The notes beneath the pieces are model-generated. The model was not told the origin of the DNA. It was given only the letters and a program-made list of their open reading frames with translations, and ran no database searches. From Rehmannia glutinosa (lineage: Eukaryota; Streptophyta; Magnoliopsida; Lamiales; Orobanchaceae), in the NCBI GenBank assembly GCA_016081115.2, contig CM071930.1, positions 40,461,335-40,525,334 of the forward strand: DNA of 64,000 nt, read 5' to 3'. Shown piece by piece: positions 47,033 through 56,994 of the stretch. The translations under genes were made by a program, and so were the position numbers. Each line of letters starts with the position of its first letter. Within the stretch, counting starts at the first letter, position 1.

Positions 47033-47640
47033 TTATTGTGGCTGAGCAGCTGCCTGATTTTCTTGCTCTTCCACAACATCTCCATCTTTGGCAAACTGAT
47101 GTTCCTCGACAGTTGTATTCTCAACTACCTCAGTGCCTGACTCAGCTGGCTCAGCAGCTAAGTCGGATTTCTTCACCAGTCTTCTCCTGGTTCTTCTTTC
47201 CAATGGAACATTAGGTTCCACATTTTCTCGCTCCATAGCTGTAAAAGTTGTCTCTTCTTGCTTCTGTTTCTTAGCTGCACCTGGCTTCTCTTATTATGGC
47301 TGAGCAGCTGCCTGATTTTCTTGCTTCTTTCCAATGGCACATCTGTTCATTTCTTTTGAACAATAGGAGAGGGAGCTGGAGCAGTGGCTTTATTAGGTGT
47401 GGGGGCCTTGCGTAAAATGTGTGTCCTCATGGACATTCTCACCGATTCTCCCTCACTTGTCATGGGATTTCCTTGCATGTGCCTTCCTCTGGGCACCAGA
47501 AAAGATTCGCACTAAACATCTTTTTATTCGCATGAAAGGTTTTCCCATTGCAGAGAGGGACACTTTTCTTCTCCATCAGATGGCCTAGAATCAGGCCATA
47601 TCCCAATAAACTGGCAAACTTTCCGTCAGCACCAAATCAT
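47033..47640 (-). pseudogene. SIRE element C extra ORF, continuation after element B
   Basis: The minus strand encodes fragments alike in order to element B's extra ORF: a basic TRRRLVKKSDLA stretch (about 47170-47200) and the conserved 'LMGKP/ LMEKK' type segment near 47540-47600, corresponding to about 38880-38965 in B. An internal near-repeat GGCTGAGCAGCTGCCTGATT occurs at about 47039 and 47299. Similarity stops near 47640: the rest of element C (pol, gag, 5' LTR) is absent, so it is 5'-truncated by an old deletion. Confidence 0.65.
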
Positions 47641-48117
47641 TTTTAACTGAAACAAAAACCACCCATTGGGAAAAACTTATTTATAAAGATAGACTAAAAA
47701 CATTGAAATAGACGGGTTTTGTAGACAGACATGAAATAAACTCTCTTTACCTGATCACCAAATCACCTCAATTAAAAGCCAAGTTTGCTTATACTTCTAT
47801 GAAATAGATTGCATAATTTATTCAACTAATTAAACATTTAATATATCAACATTGATGAGAAATTACCCTAATGGTCAAACATAAAGCCTCAAAACCAAAA
47901 CGCTACAAGCATGAGAATTTGAGATTTAACTCTCACCAGTATTTCCCTCACATGCTTATTCTTTATGCCACATAATTTGTGCTTATTGATGGTTATTCAT
48001 TGATATCTTACAAAAATTTGTGTGAGATCATCGTACTATGCAATAAAAAAATATATATGATATTTTTAAGTGTAAAAAGTATTACTTTTGGAGGAAAAAG
48101 TAGAGTTATTGAAACTA
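47641..48117. other. AT-rich sequence, nothing recognised
   Basis: No ORF, no repeat match within the window. Confidence 0.5.
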
Positions 48118-48368
48118 ATTAACCCGGTGCCCGGCCTGGCATAGGGCGGACCGCTATCATAATGTGAGCTCGAAAAGAGTTGGGACTATTTGGCACGACC
48201 CGTTAGACCCAAAATATCGGGCCAGTCCGACTTTTCATGTATATTTTTATTGGTTATGTCGGGCTTGAACGTCTAACATGGTAGTCCGATGGAATTTCGG
48301 CCCAGCCCGACCCAATTTTCTGTTTGGCCTAGTGGACTAGCATCAACCCGGCCCATTTGATAGCTCTA
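48118..48368 (-). repeat. GC-rich hAT-MITE-like fragment
   Basis: Rich in GGCCCG/CGGGCC steps. On the minus strand it begins TAGAGCTATCAAATGGGCCG, the typical opening of a widespread class of plant non-autonomous hAT elements (from general knowledge, not searched). No clean second terminal repeat. Confidence 0.4.
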
Positions 48369-49214
48369 TTAAAAAGTAATACTTTGTATGAATACACAAA
48401 ACAACTTGAATGTTCAGACAATTTATTACTCTCTACCCTAAAGTATTACTTTTTACCTTGAAGTTCTACTTTTCTTTGTCACACGGTGCGACCGTCTCAC
48501 AAGAAACCTACTCTTGATAACTTAAAGTAATGATATAATTACCATTTTTCTAAAGAAAAAGAAAAGATAAAAGAATAAAATATACATGCTCATCAAATAT
48601 CATCAAATTGTTATCTATGAACACTCACAGCGGCAGGTAATCAGATAGTACTCTACTGCTAAGACTCATGCCCAAACTAGAGGTTTGGGAATCAATTTCC
48701 ACTTTTCCCTTTCCTTCCAAGATATGTACTTGAAAAAACATTCATAGAGGCAATATCAAGGGTGATCAAAATGTGAAAAGCCAAAAACCCGTTCTCATTC
48801 TTGAATTTCGTCAAAATTCTCTTTTCTTACATTGACTGAAATTTTGCAAAGCCAACAACTTGTCGCCATTGTTGATGTCCGTATAACTGCTGCCGCTAGC
48901 AACTAAGACAAACGTCGTAGTTGATCAGGCGCTTACCATCTCCATATGCAGAGAATCAAACCAAATGGCAGATATTAAGATTATTATATGGGCATTATGA
49001 TGAATAATGTGCACAAAAATAAACAAAACTTGACGTCATCAGGAATAAGTTCATCCAAAACACAAAAATAGAAAGAAAATAATGTGAACTATTGATCAGG
49101 TGGGTCAATGTCTATGACACAAGTCGTTGGGTAATAAAAAAATAGAATGGACATGCTCACGAACATGATCAAAACTAAATTATTTACCTTTGAAATACAG
49201 TGAAAAGCCATATT
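48369..49214. other. AT-rich sequence, nothing recognised
   Basis: Short AT-rich runs; no ORF, no repeat structure seen. Confidence 0.5.
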
Positions 49215-49400
49215 TCAAGTAGAGCTGCCAAAAACCAGTCTGATGGTCGGCCAGACTAGCTGGTGATAAGCTATAATTTTACAGACCCAAAAAAAATGAG
49301 ACTATTTGTTTCGCTTCATTAGGCCCGAATCAGGTCAGTGCATTTTACATGTAGTTTTAAAAAGATTGACCGGGTTGGGCTCCAAAAATTTACGTGACTA
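49215..49400 (+). repeat. Second hAT-MITE-like fragment
   Basis: Starts TAGAGCTGCCAAAAACCAG, resembling the minus-strand start of the 48118-48368 fragment, and contains GGCCAGACT, AGGCCCGAAT and GACCGGGTTGGGCT. It is opposite in orientation to the first. Confidence 0.4.
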
Positions 49401-49448
49401 CAATTATATATATAATAAGGTTTTGTTCTTTCAAAATCATTTCTATAT

Positions 49449-49457
49449 TTTCTTCTT
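49449..49457. repeat. MULE target site duplication, left
   Basis: TTTCTTCTT, identical to 53931-53939. Nine bases is the characteristic Mutator duplication length. Confidence 0.92.
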
Positions 49458-49653
49458 GGGTTATTGATTTTTTGCAACCTGTACTATAGGGTCATTGCGG
49501 TTTCAGTACCTGGACTATTTGTTTTGTGAAAGTAGTACCTAAATGAAACGCATTTGTTGAAATACAACCTAATACACACAGGCGATGGAATATTCCACCG
49601 GGATTCTATCACGTGACACGCACGCCCCCTTTTTTAAGGGTATTTTCATCAAT
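49458..49653 (+). repeat. MULE left terminal inverted repeat
   Basis: About 196 bp matching 53737-53930 in inverse orientation, with scattered substitutions. Both contain TGGAATATTCCA and TCTATCACGTGACAC; the palindromic CACGTG is a G-box-type site that could serve the promoter in each repeat. Confidence 0.92.
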
Positions 49654-50082
49654 TTAGGTTGTTATTAATCCCCCGCCCAAGGACTCACGTGATTTGCACG
49701 AGAATTCACAAATCCCCACCACCCTGTTAACTTCCCCCAAATTACACCTTGCAAGCCCTAAACATAAACAAACAAAAATTAACGTCACATGCAATCTCGA
49801 ATCTTGGAAATCTGGACAAAAAATTGCAGCAAGCATTGAAGAAAGAGACACAATGGGATGGGCAATTAGAGACCGAACAAACCACGATGTTCCCGTTGGG
49901 AGGATGTGCCCACGATTACATGAATTTTTAATAATTTTTAATATTTTTTTGAAAAATGCTTTGGATGTTTCGTGCAAAAACTCTTTTAAAAACTTAACCT
50001 TTATTGGGTTTGTGTTTTGATGAAGAACTGATTTTTTTTTTTGTCCGCATAGTGGTCGAACTCCGATTTATTTACCATAAGA
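49654..50082 (+). promoter_or_regulatory. MULE subterminal region and mudrA 5' leader
   Basis: Between the left repeat and the first transposase ATG. A run of 13 T at about 50031-50043 precedes a short stretch (50049-50082) that may belong to an upstream exon, since MULE transposases usually begin slightly earlier. No clear TATA box is assigned. Confidence 0.4.
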
Positions 50083-52468
50083 ATGTATCATTCTGGGGAG
50101 TTCAGGCATAGTGGGTCAACATATTATGTGGGTGAGAAAATGATGGTAAGTCACATTGATTTTTGTGACCCTGATGAACTGTCAATGCTTGAACTGATTA
50201 CTATGGGTAATGAGTTAGGGTTGCAGGAAGTTAAAGGTTTTTATTGTAGTAAAGGTGGGATAAATGATTGTAATGATTTGATGACATTGGAAACTGATTT
50301 GGATGTGTTGAATTTGGTGAAGTTCATTGATGAAAATAGGATGGTTGGGATTTTTGTTGAACATAAAAAATATATTAATCTTGCTGCACTTGATAAAAGA
50401 AATACTATGAAACTCATACACCAAACACACCAAGCACAATCCAACATTACTGAAAACCTTCCTGATATTGATGAGCCTTTGAATTTCTTGGGGGATTTTG
50501 AGGATAGTGGGGATGATAATGTGGGAAGTGAGGCTGAACATGTGGGAATGAATGATAATGTGGGTAGTGAGGATGATAATGTGGGTAGTGGGGATGATAA
50601 TAGTGCTAGAGTGCAAAGAGACATTGAACTAAGTGAGAGTGATGCAGATCAGTCAGTTGGTTCTGATTCTGAGTTAGGAGAGGAATTTGTAGATAGTGGT
50701 AATGAAGTTTCTGATGAAGATGACTTGTTGTTTGATAGTAACATAGATAATGATGTAGAGTGGGGGGGGTCTGCACATGAATGATGTAAAAGGTAAAGTG
50801 TCTAGTAGTCAAGTGCCCAAAGTTGGACAAAAAAGGGTTGGCAAGAATCCAGTTAGGCATAATTTGGATCACCCTAAATTAGCATTGGGCATGGATTTCA
50901 CTGATACTGCATCATTCAAGAATGCAGTTAGGCAACATGCCATTACACAAGGCAGAGATGTTTCTTTCACTATTAATCATAGGTTCAAAGTTCAAGCCAA
51001 GTGTAAGCACAAAACACGTCCTTGGGTTATTTATGCCTCTAAGGTACAAAATGAAGACACTATACAAGTGAAAACCTATGTTGGGACTCACAAATGTCTT
51101 AGGTCACAGAAAGTGTCACATGCAACTCCAAGGTTTTTAGCTAACATGTATAAGGATAGAATCATGACTGATCCTAGATGGCCTATAGATTCTATGATGA
51201 CAATCATGCAGAAAGACATTAAGTTAGTCTTTAACAAGTGGCGGATGTATAGACAATGGCCATTGTGAATAAAAGTGGCAAAGTCAAATGATGTTGAACA
51301 ATATGGGATGTTGTGGGCTTATGCAGAAGAAATTAGGAGGTCTAATCCTGGTACAACAGTCAAAATAAAGGCAAGAGCAGTAGGAGATAAGCATCAGTTT
51401 AAGAGGTTTTACATATGTTGGGGTTCTTTGAAAAGGGGGTTTATTGATGGGTTCATTGAGGTTTTTGAGGAAATCAGACTGATTTTGATGAAAAGAATTT
51501 ATGTCAGAAGAGATGAGATGATGAAGCACACTGGGGATCTTTGCCCAAAGATTGAGAAGTTATTGGAAGAATACAAAAAGGAAGCCATGGCATACATTGC
51601 TAATTGGAATGGCTGTGATGAGTTTGAGGTGGAAAGTGCAAATGGTAAGAAATTAAGGGTGCACAATGGAGAGAGTTTTTTCTTGCAGGAGGTGGGAGCT
51701 TACAGGTATACCTTGTCCCTATGCAATAAGTGGATTATATTTTCTAGGGCTGACACCAGAGGATTATGTGGAAAACTGGTATAGAAAGGAAATGTTTTTG
51801 AAGACATATAGTCATGTATTGAGCACCTGCTAAAAAGGTAACCTTTTTTTATATCATTGCTCACCTGCAATTTTTCTTCTTCAAGACCAGGGTTGGATAT
51901 ACCCTCTGCAAATCAAGAAAAACAACAACCCGCTAAAAAGGTAACCTTTTTTTATATCATTGCTCACCTGCAATTTTTCAATCATACCCTGCTGCACTTT
52001 TTTGACATTTGTTAATCTTGTTTTTGTACAGGGAACAACTAAGAGGTCAATTTCTACACCTAATGCCACAGTGAAAGACAAAGGCAAAAAGGTAATGCAG
52101 AAACAATCCAAATCTCAAGCAGTGAAGAGAAAACTGAAGGTACAAATCATTGTATAATTTTGTCATAGTTCAATTTTGAGTTTGTGTAACTTGACTGAAC
52201 TCTTAAATATTTGATACAGGTGAGCAAGAATGACAATCTTGCAACTCAACAATCATCTACACTTGAAGTGCCACAAAAACCACCAAAGAAAACAAAGCTT
52301 ACCAAGCTCCCTGCTCCAACCAAGCCTGCCTGGAGATCACCTAGAAGGAATGACATCACTGAAGATGTGAAATTTTCATCCTCCAAAGGCCAGTCATCCA
52401 ACAAGAAAATAGTTAGCACAGAAGAGGAGGCACCAATTTTAGGATCATATTATGTTAGTATTGGGTGA
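50083..52468 (+). pseudogene. MULE transposase (mudrA/MURA type), catalytic core deleted
   Basis: 50083-50784 encodes the usual N-terminal PB1-like region (DPDELSMLELITMGNELGL) and an acidic repeat tract (NVGSEDD type). After a shift at a run of 8 G (50762-50769), 50777-51268 carries the MuDR DNA-binding domain (GMDFTDTASFKNAVRQ...KCKHKTRPW). A TGA at 51266 is followed in frame by 51275 on (EQYGMLWAYAEEIRRSNPG, FKRFYICWGS). There the DDE catalytic region is missing and the text jumps to its downstream flank (RRDEMMKHTGDLCPKIEKLL). A shift at a T-run near 51672 hides a SWIM zinc finger (CRRWELTGIPCPYA) in the next frame. C-terminal basic exons lie at 51888-51940, 52030-52140 and 52220-52468. 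Inactive. Confidence 0.88.
51824..51987 (+). repeat. Duplicated 50-bp splice-donor segment in mudrA
   Basis: GCTAAAAAGGTAACC and the following T-run, ATATCATTGCTCACCTGCAATTTTTC, occur at about 51828-51880 and again at about 51929-51980, about 100 bases apart. The unit begins at the end of an exon (…KK) and includes its GT donor. The first copy follows the SWIM exon and the second follows the short exon reading PGLDIPSANQEK. Confidence 0.8.
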
Positions 52469-52689
52469 CTTAATGTCTAGAAGCTGTGATAATTGATAGG
52501 TTGTTATGAGGTCTATCCTCTTTTTTTGGATGTTTAACTGGATGTACACTTGTGATGATCATCTTTTTTGGATACAAATTTTGACTGTGTTGTTCAGATT
52601 TTTTGCAACTTGGATTAGAATTTTGATGGTCATCTTAGACTAGATGGTGATTTTGATTGAAACTTGGATTAGATTATAATTTGTATAGA

Positions 52690-52885
52690 TGGTTATATTA
52701 CATCATTATGAAATGGTTATTTTGAACATACTTGTGCAAATGGTTGTTTTTAACATACTTGTGCAAATGGTTTGCAAATGGTTATTTTTACTTGTGCAAA
52801 TGGTTGTTTTGAACATACTTGTGTAAGTGGTTTGCAAATGGTTATTTTGACTTGTGCAAATGGTTGTTTTGAACATACTTGTGGA
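52690..52885 (+). repeat. Minisatellite in MULE 3' region
   Basis: Irregular tandem copies of a unit like TTTTGAACATACTTGTGCAAATGGTT plus a shortened TTGCAAATGGTTATTT form (five or more partial units). It lies between the two convergent genes. Confidence 0.8.
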
Positions 52886-53074
52886 CATATTTTTGACAGA
52901 ATGTACTGCAAATTCATAACATAAAATGCAATATATTGCAATACAATACTTGAAAGATTACATCCAAATGTCCAAATTCATCACATACTTGAAACTATGA
53001 ATTTGGCATATCCTATCTACTACAAGATAATACTTAAAAAGGTTCCATACAAACTCCTACACAATACAATTACA

Positions 53075-53607
53075 TTACATCATAAGATATACCACAATCC
53101 AAGAAAAAAACAAAGCCATCCACAACCAAATCTCATTGTTCCTGTTTCTCTTCATTTTGCCTTCAAGTTTGTCAAATTCCTTCACTTGGTCTTCAAGTTT
53201 TTCAAATTCCTTCACTTGGTCTTCAAGTTTGTTAATCTTTTTCAATAGTCCTGGGATAATTTGTTGGGCTCTGCTGCACATAGGGAGGTCGATCCAGTTG
53301 AAGAAGGTGCACCCTCCAACTTCCTACAAATTTCAGATTTTTTTTTCAAGTGGATTCCATAATAAATTTCACAAATAAAATGCATACCAATATCATATTT
53401 TCAACTACATAACAAATTACTGCGAAAAATCTAAGAAATTGATCAAAATTGAAACTAGGGTTTATAAAATAAAAAACATACCTTGAATTTCTGACATGCC
53501 ATGTACCTCCTTCCGGGGTTAAGGTCAGTCCACGAGGTCTTCATTGTTGCATTTATACCACAATTGCAAAATACGTCCATGATAACCTCAGATGTTTGCT
53601 TCCACAT
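53075..53607 (-). CDS. Small GRF zinc-finger / coiled-coil / membrane-anchor protein, two exons
   Basis: Exon 1 is 53482-53607 (42 codons) and exon 2 is 53075-53323 (82 codons plus stop). The intron 53324-53481 has a GT donor (AAG|GTATG) and an AG acceptor (TTTGTAG|GAAG). Joined, the frame is continuous across a GRF-type zinc finger: CNCG at residues 14-17, TSWTDLNPGRR at about 24-34, C at 38, then GGCTFFNWID just after the junction. The finger is thus complete only if spliced. It is followed by a heptad-rich coiled coil with a duplicated 10-11-residue unit (QVKEFEKLED type) and a hydrophobic C-terminal segment (WLWMALFFSWIVVYLMM) ending the protein, probably a tail anchor. 124 residues. GRF fingers bind DNA or RNA in characterised proteins; what this class does is unknown to me. 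The ATG at 53607 is chosen because the conserved domain starts just after it, though the frame is open further into the inverted repeat. Confidence 0.85.
53160..53229 (-). repeat. Short tandem repeat in the coiled coil
   Basis: TTCAAATTCCTTCACTTGGT and close variants repeat with a period of about 30 bases, keeping frame; it duplicates part of the coiled coil. Confidence 0.75.
53324..53481 (-). other. Intron of the GRF gene
   Basis: 158 bases, T-rich before the acceptor on the minus strand, GT...AG ends, phase 0. Splicing it joins the two halves of the zinc finger exactly. Confidence 0.8.
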
Positions 53608-53736
53608 TGCTCCTAGGGCACAAAATTGACGAGGACAAAGAAATTGGGGAGAATTTGTTCTAATTCGGAAAAATAAGGATCGGTAGGGTATAATAGGGTA
53701 TATTTGTCCATTTATAAATGATGACAAACTAAATCG
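53608..53736 (-). promoter_or_regulatory. 5' leader of GRF gene between ATG and right TIR
   Basis: About 130 bases separate the GRF start from the right inverted repeat, so transcription probably starts in or beside the repeat, as for the mudrB gene of MuDR. No TATA box was assigned with confidence. Confidence 0.4.
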
Positions 53737-53930
53737 GATGAAAATACCCTTAAAAAAGGGCGTGTGTGTCACGTGATAGAATCCCTGGTGGAATATTCCA
53801 TCGGCTAGGTGTGTATTAGGTTGCATTTCAACAAATGCGTTTAATTTAGGTACTATTTTCACAAAACAATATAGTATAGGACTGAAATCGCAATAACCCT
53901 ATAGTACAGGTTGCAAAAAATCAATAACCC
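53737..53930 (-). repeat. MULE right terminal inverted repeat
   Basis: Inverse match of 49458-49653; ends CAATAACCC at 53930. Confidence 0.92.
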
Positions 53931-53939
53931 TTTCTTCTT
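53931..53939. repeat. MULE target site duplication, right
   Basis: TTTCTTCTT, same as 49449-49457. Confidence 0.92.
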
Positions 53940-54350
53940 TTCATTCATATTATAATTTTCTAATTATGATTTTTCCTTCCGAAATAAATATCTACTCATC
54001 TAAATTATTTCTTTATTATGTATTGGACTATGTATAGACACCTTATTTATACGATGTGTATGCATAATTAGGCATACATATGTACATGTTACTTGGCAAG
54101 TTGTTTGATATACATCTTATCACTTTATCTTAATAATTAATTAATACAACACATAAAAAATAAATGATTAATTTTATTAAAGTTGTAGTTCATTATTTTG
54201 AGCATTGTAAGCTAATTATATTGATGTCTACAAAAACAAAGTTTAACGTATTAATAAATTTTTGATATATAATAATTCACGAGTGTCTATACAATTTAAT
54301 TAGTTTAAAAAACTAATTTGTCCTTGTATAATTTAAAGAATTCAAGGTTA
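53940..54350. other. AT-rich sequence, nothing recognised
   Basis: No ORF or repeat; ends at a short TA microsatellite (about 54349-54364). Confidence 0.5.
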
Positions 54351-56231
54351 ATTATATATATATATGGGGATGGTTATATGAGACCATGTCATATGGATCA
54401 ATCCTAGCTATGGATCTTATTTTTTCAAGGGTCAAGATATACCAAGACTAAATACATATTCTTACCTAATTAATTAAGCACGAGGATAAATTAGTCCATC
54501 AACAAATAATACACACCACCAAAAAAGGATTCATTGCCAATCAAGATCATGTAATCCTTGCAAAATCTCATACCAAATTCAAATATGAGAAAAACCAAAC
54601 GTATATTGATGAAATCCTTCCTCCGTCTTCTTCAACACTGTTCTTAGAGATCACAAACCCTTTACTTTTGCGTATATAGGGCACCATTGTTGATATGTAA
54701 CCATTTCTCATCTCATAATCTAGAAGCAGCGATACACACGCAAATCATGATGCATGCAGAAGGCATGAACAACATAATTGAAGAAGTTTTATCCACATCG
54801 GTGAGAGAAGGTATGAATGATGTTCAACATATTTTTTACTTATAAATCATCATCGCATGTAATATGTATTTCTGAACATGATTTTCACTTCAAATGTTGC
54901 TAATCTGCAATACGGTTTGTAATGCTAAAAAAACTCGCATAACTCTGAATATAAAGATATTGTTTCTTGCTTACATATTATTGGTATATTGCTTTTGAAC
55001 ACCCTTACTTCATTAAAGTTTTAAATATTGCGTTAAAATTTATCATGATAACCAAACTCTCAAAAATCCTGCATGTGAATAATTAATTGAATGCTTACGA
55101 AATAGAGTGAAATTTCCTTTCAACGCCATTAGATGTTAACACCTCACATGTTGCTACTCTATAAAACAAAAATCATGCTAAACAACTTTACAAAGACATT
55201 CATATGAAGATATTATTATGTGATTGTGTGATATCATTATTTTTCTTTTTCGAACAACATTTCATGTTTACTCTAGAAACAATTTATGCATGAGGAATAA
55301 CAAACCGGAAAAAATCAGCCTATGAATATATGATTTGGTGCTTGTGAAATATTATTTAATTGCATATGAACACCATTGCATGGTTACACTCCATACGTTG
55401 CTACTCCAAAAAGAAATTGGGGGTAAACAAACACTTTAATACCTGCCAATAAAGATAAGAGTGGATGCTTGTGTAATATTGTTATATTGCTTTTAAACAT
55501 ATGAATGCTTCGGAAAAACATGATTGCTTATGTAGAATCTGATTATTGCATATTAACAAGCAATATAATGCTTCATCACTAATTGGTACCTATATGACAA
55601 AGAGCAATATGAATATACTTCGAGAGCGACTAGAATATCAACAGACTCTACAAAAGATCGGATACATGAATGTGAACAACAAATCAAACCTCAACAATCA
55701 ATGATTTTTGATAATTTGGCTGAGGGAGTATAATTATACCATAATTACGGCCGAGTCACTGGTTTTGATGTCCGACTAAGTACAACAAAATGCTTTTGGA
55801 GTGACATAATAAAGAAAGGAAGGAAGAGGAGGTAGACAGTAAAACCTCAGTACTGCAGCGAGCCGTTGCCGTTTTCTCCATTCCACCACCGCTGGTCTTC
55901 GCCGGTGTGGAGGTGTGTGCGTCGGCTGGGCGCTGTGAGTGGTGGTGGTGTTGGCATGAGAAGGGTTGGGTGTGTGAGGGGAGAAAGAAAAATATAAAGA
56001 AGAAAATGAAAAGAAAAAGAAGAAAGAGGGGGCAGCATGAGCGTGACTAAGGGAGGAAGGAGTGAGAAAAATAATAAAAAAAAAAAAAGAGAGAGAGAGA
56101 ACGATAGATTGCAGACACGGGAGAAAATGTACTAAGCAAACATCTGACGCTGCAAAAATCACAATGCATGTGCATCAAAACATATTCATATGCAACAAAC
56201 TTCAACTACATAAGCATTGAATGAACACTAT
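54351..56231. other. AT-rich element debris left of CACTA element
   Basis: Scattered imperfect copies of a GCTTGTGAAATATT / GCATATGAACACC type motif (about 54950-55560). A purine-rich block lies at 55980-56100. The style (TGCATATG, ACAACTACATAAGC) resumes on the other side of the CACTA element at about 59410-59700, suggesting one host element interrupted by CACTA. The 55776-56162 minus frame is low complexity and not called a gene. Confidence 0.45.
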
Positions 56232-56259
56232 CACTACAAGAAAAATCATATTTAGAGAC

Positions 56260-56590
56260 GAAAATTTGAGTGACGATGATGAAATCGTCACTAAATGTGC
56301 ATATATTGTGACGATAAATTTAAATATATTAACAATTTACAGTGATGAGAAGTGATACTATTTTTTGTTGTCACTAAATTTTGTCACTAGATATTTGGCA
56401 CCATTTTTGGGTGTTGGCAGGAAATTAAAGTTGTCACTATAGCTACTCAAAATAGTATCAACATGTATAATCGTCTCTAAACGTAATCGAATTGTTTGAC
56501 AATATTTTCCAACGCCACTAATAATTGAAAGTGTTGAGTATTAGTGACAATATTGTAGTTGTCGAATTTGTCACAAAATATTTGACATCA
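56260..56590 (+). repeat. CACTA left subterminal repeats
   Basis: Repeated short motifs such as GTGACGAT, GTCACTAAAT and GTGACAAT in both orientations. In En/Spm such arrays bind the TNPA protein; here this is inferred from position and form. Confidence 0.75.
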
Positions 56591-56994
56591 TTTGTTCCAT
56601 ATCTTTTTTCAAATCATAATTCAATTTTTAAAAAATTTCATCGCATAGGTTAGTAGGTGAACAGTTTTCCCTGTATTTAGTTGCTTTGAAATTTTGTCAG
56701 CTAAAATAGTAAGATACTTATAAATTCAATATTATTTTATATGAGTATTAGTTATTGATTTACTTTTAATGATGATATGTATTGCTATTTCGAAAATTCA
56801 TTTAAAAATTGATCCTTTTACTGTCTTGTGAACTCAATCGGCAAGCTTCTTTGCTTTCGTAGTAATGAATGTTCCACCTTTTTTTTGTATGATTCTGAGA
56901 ATCATATAGAGAAGGAAGAGGGTGAATTACTTTCATATTTTTAACTTGTTATTTGTAAATAAACTAATCTTTTTTTTAATAAAAAATCTCTTTG

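Larger units (their letters stand above)
49458..53930 (+). mobile_element. Mutator-like element (MULE) with two convergent genes
   Basis: 4473 bp bounded by long inverted repeats starting GGGTTATTGATTTTTTGCAA and a perfect 9-bp duplication. The plus strand carries a broken mudrA-type transposase; the minus strand carries an intact small GRF-zinc-finger gene. Each gene begins close to one inverted repeat, as in maize MuDR, where the terminal repeats hold the promoters. The perfect duplication and well-matched ends suggest fairly recent insertion. Confidence 0.95.

Noticed and set aside
49694..50020. 108-codon ORF in the MULE left subterminal region
   Set aside because: It begins just inside the inverted repeat and has no similarity to the transposase; better seen as leader sequence.
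50215..50872. Minus-strand ORFs of 88-133 codons under mudrA
   Set aside because: Antisense shadows of the transposase frame; composition mirrors the acidic repeat on the other strand.
53760..53800. CACGTG in both MULE terminal repeats as a proven G-box
   Set aside because: The motif is present in both repeats, but a six-base palindrome alone does not show regulation; kept only as a remark in the repeat entry.
55776..56162. 128-codon minus-strand ORF rich in F, S, P and H
   Set aside because: It is the complement of a purine-rich low-complexity tract, with no family motif and no supporting structure.
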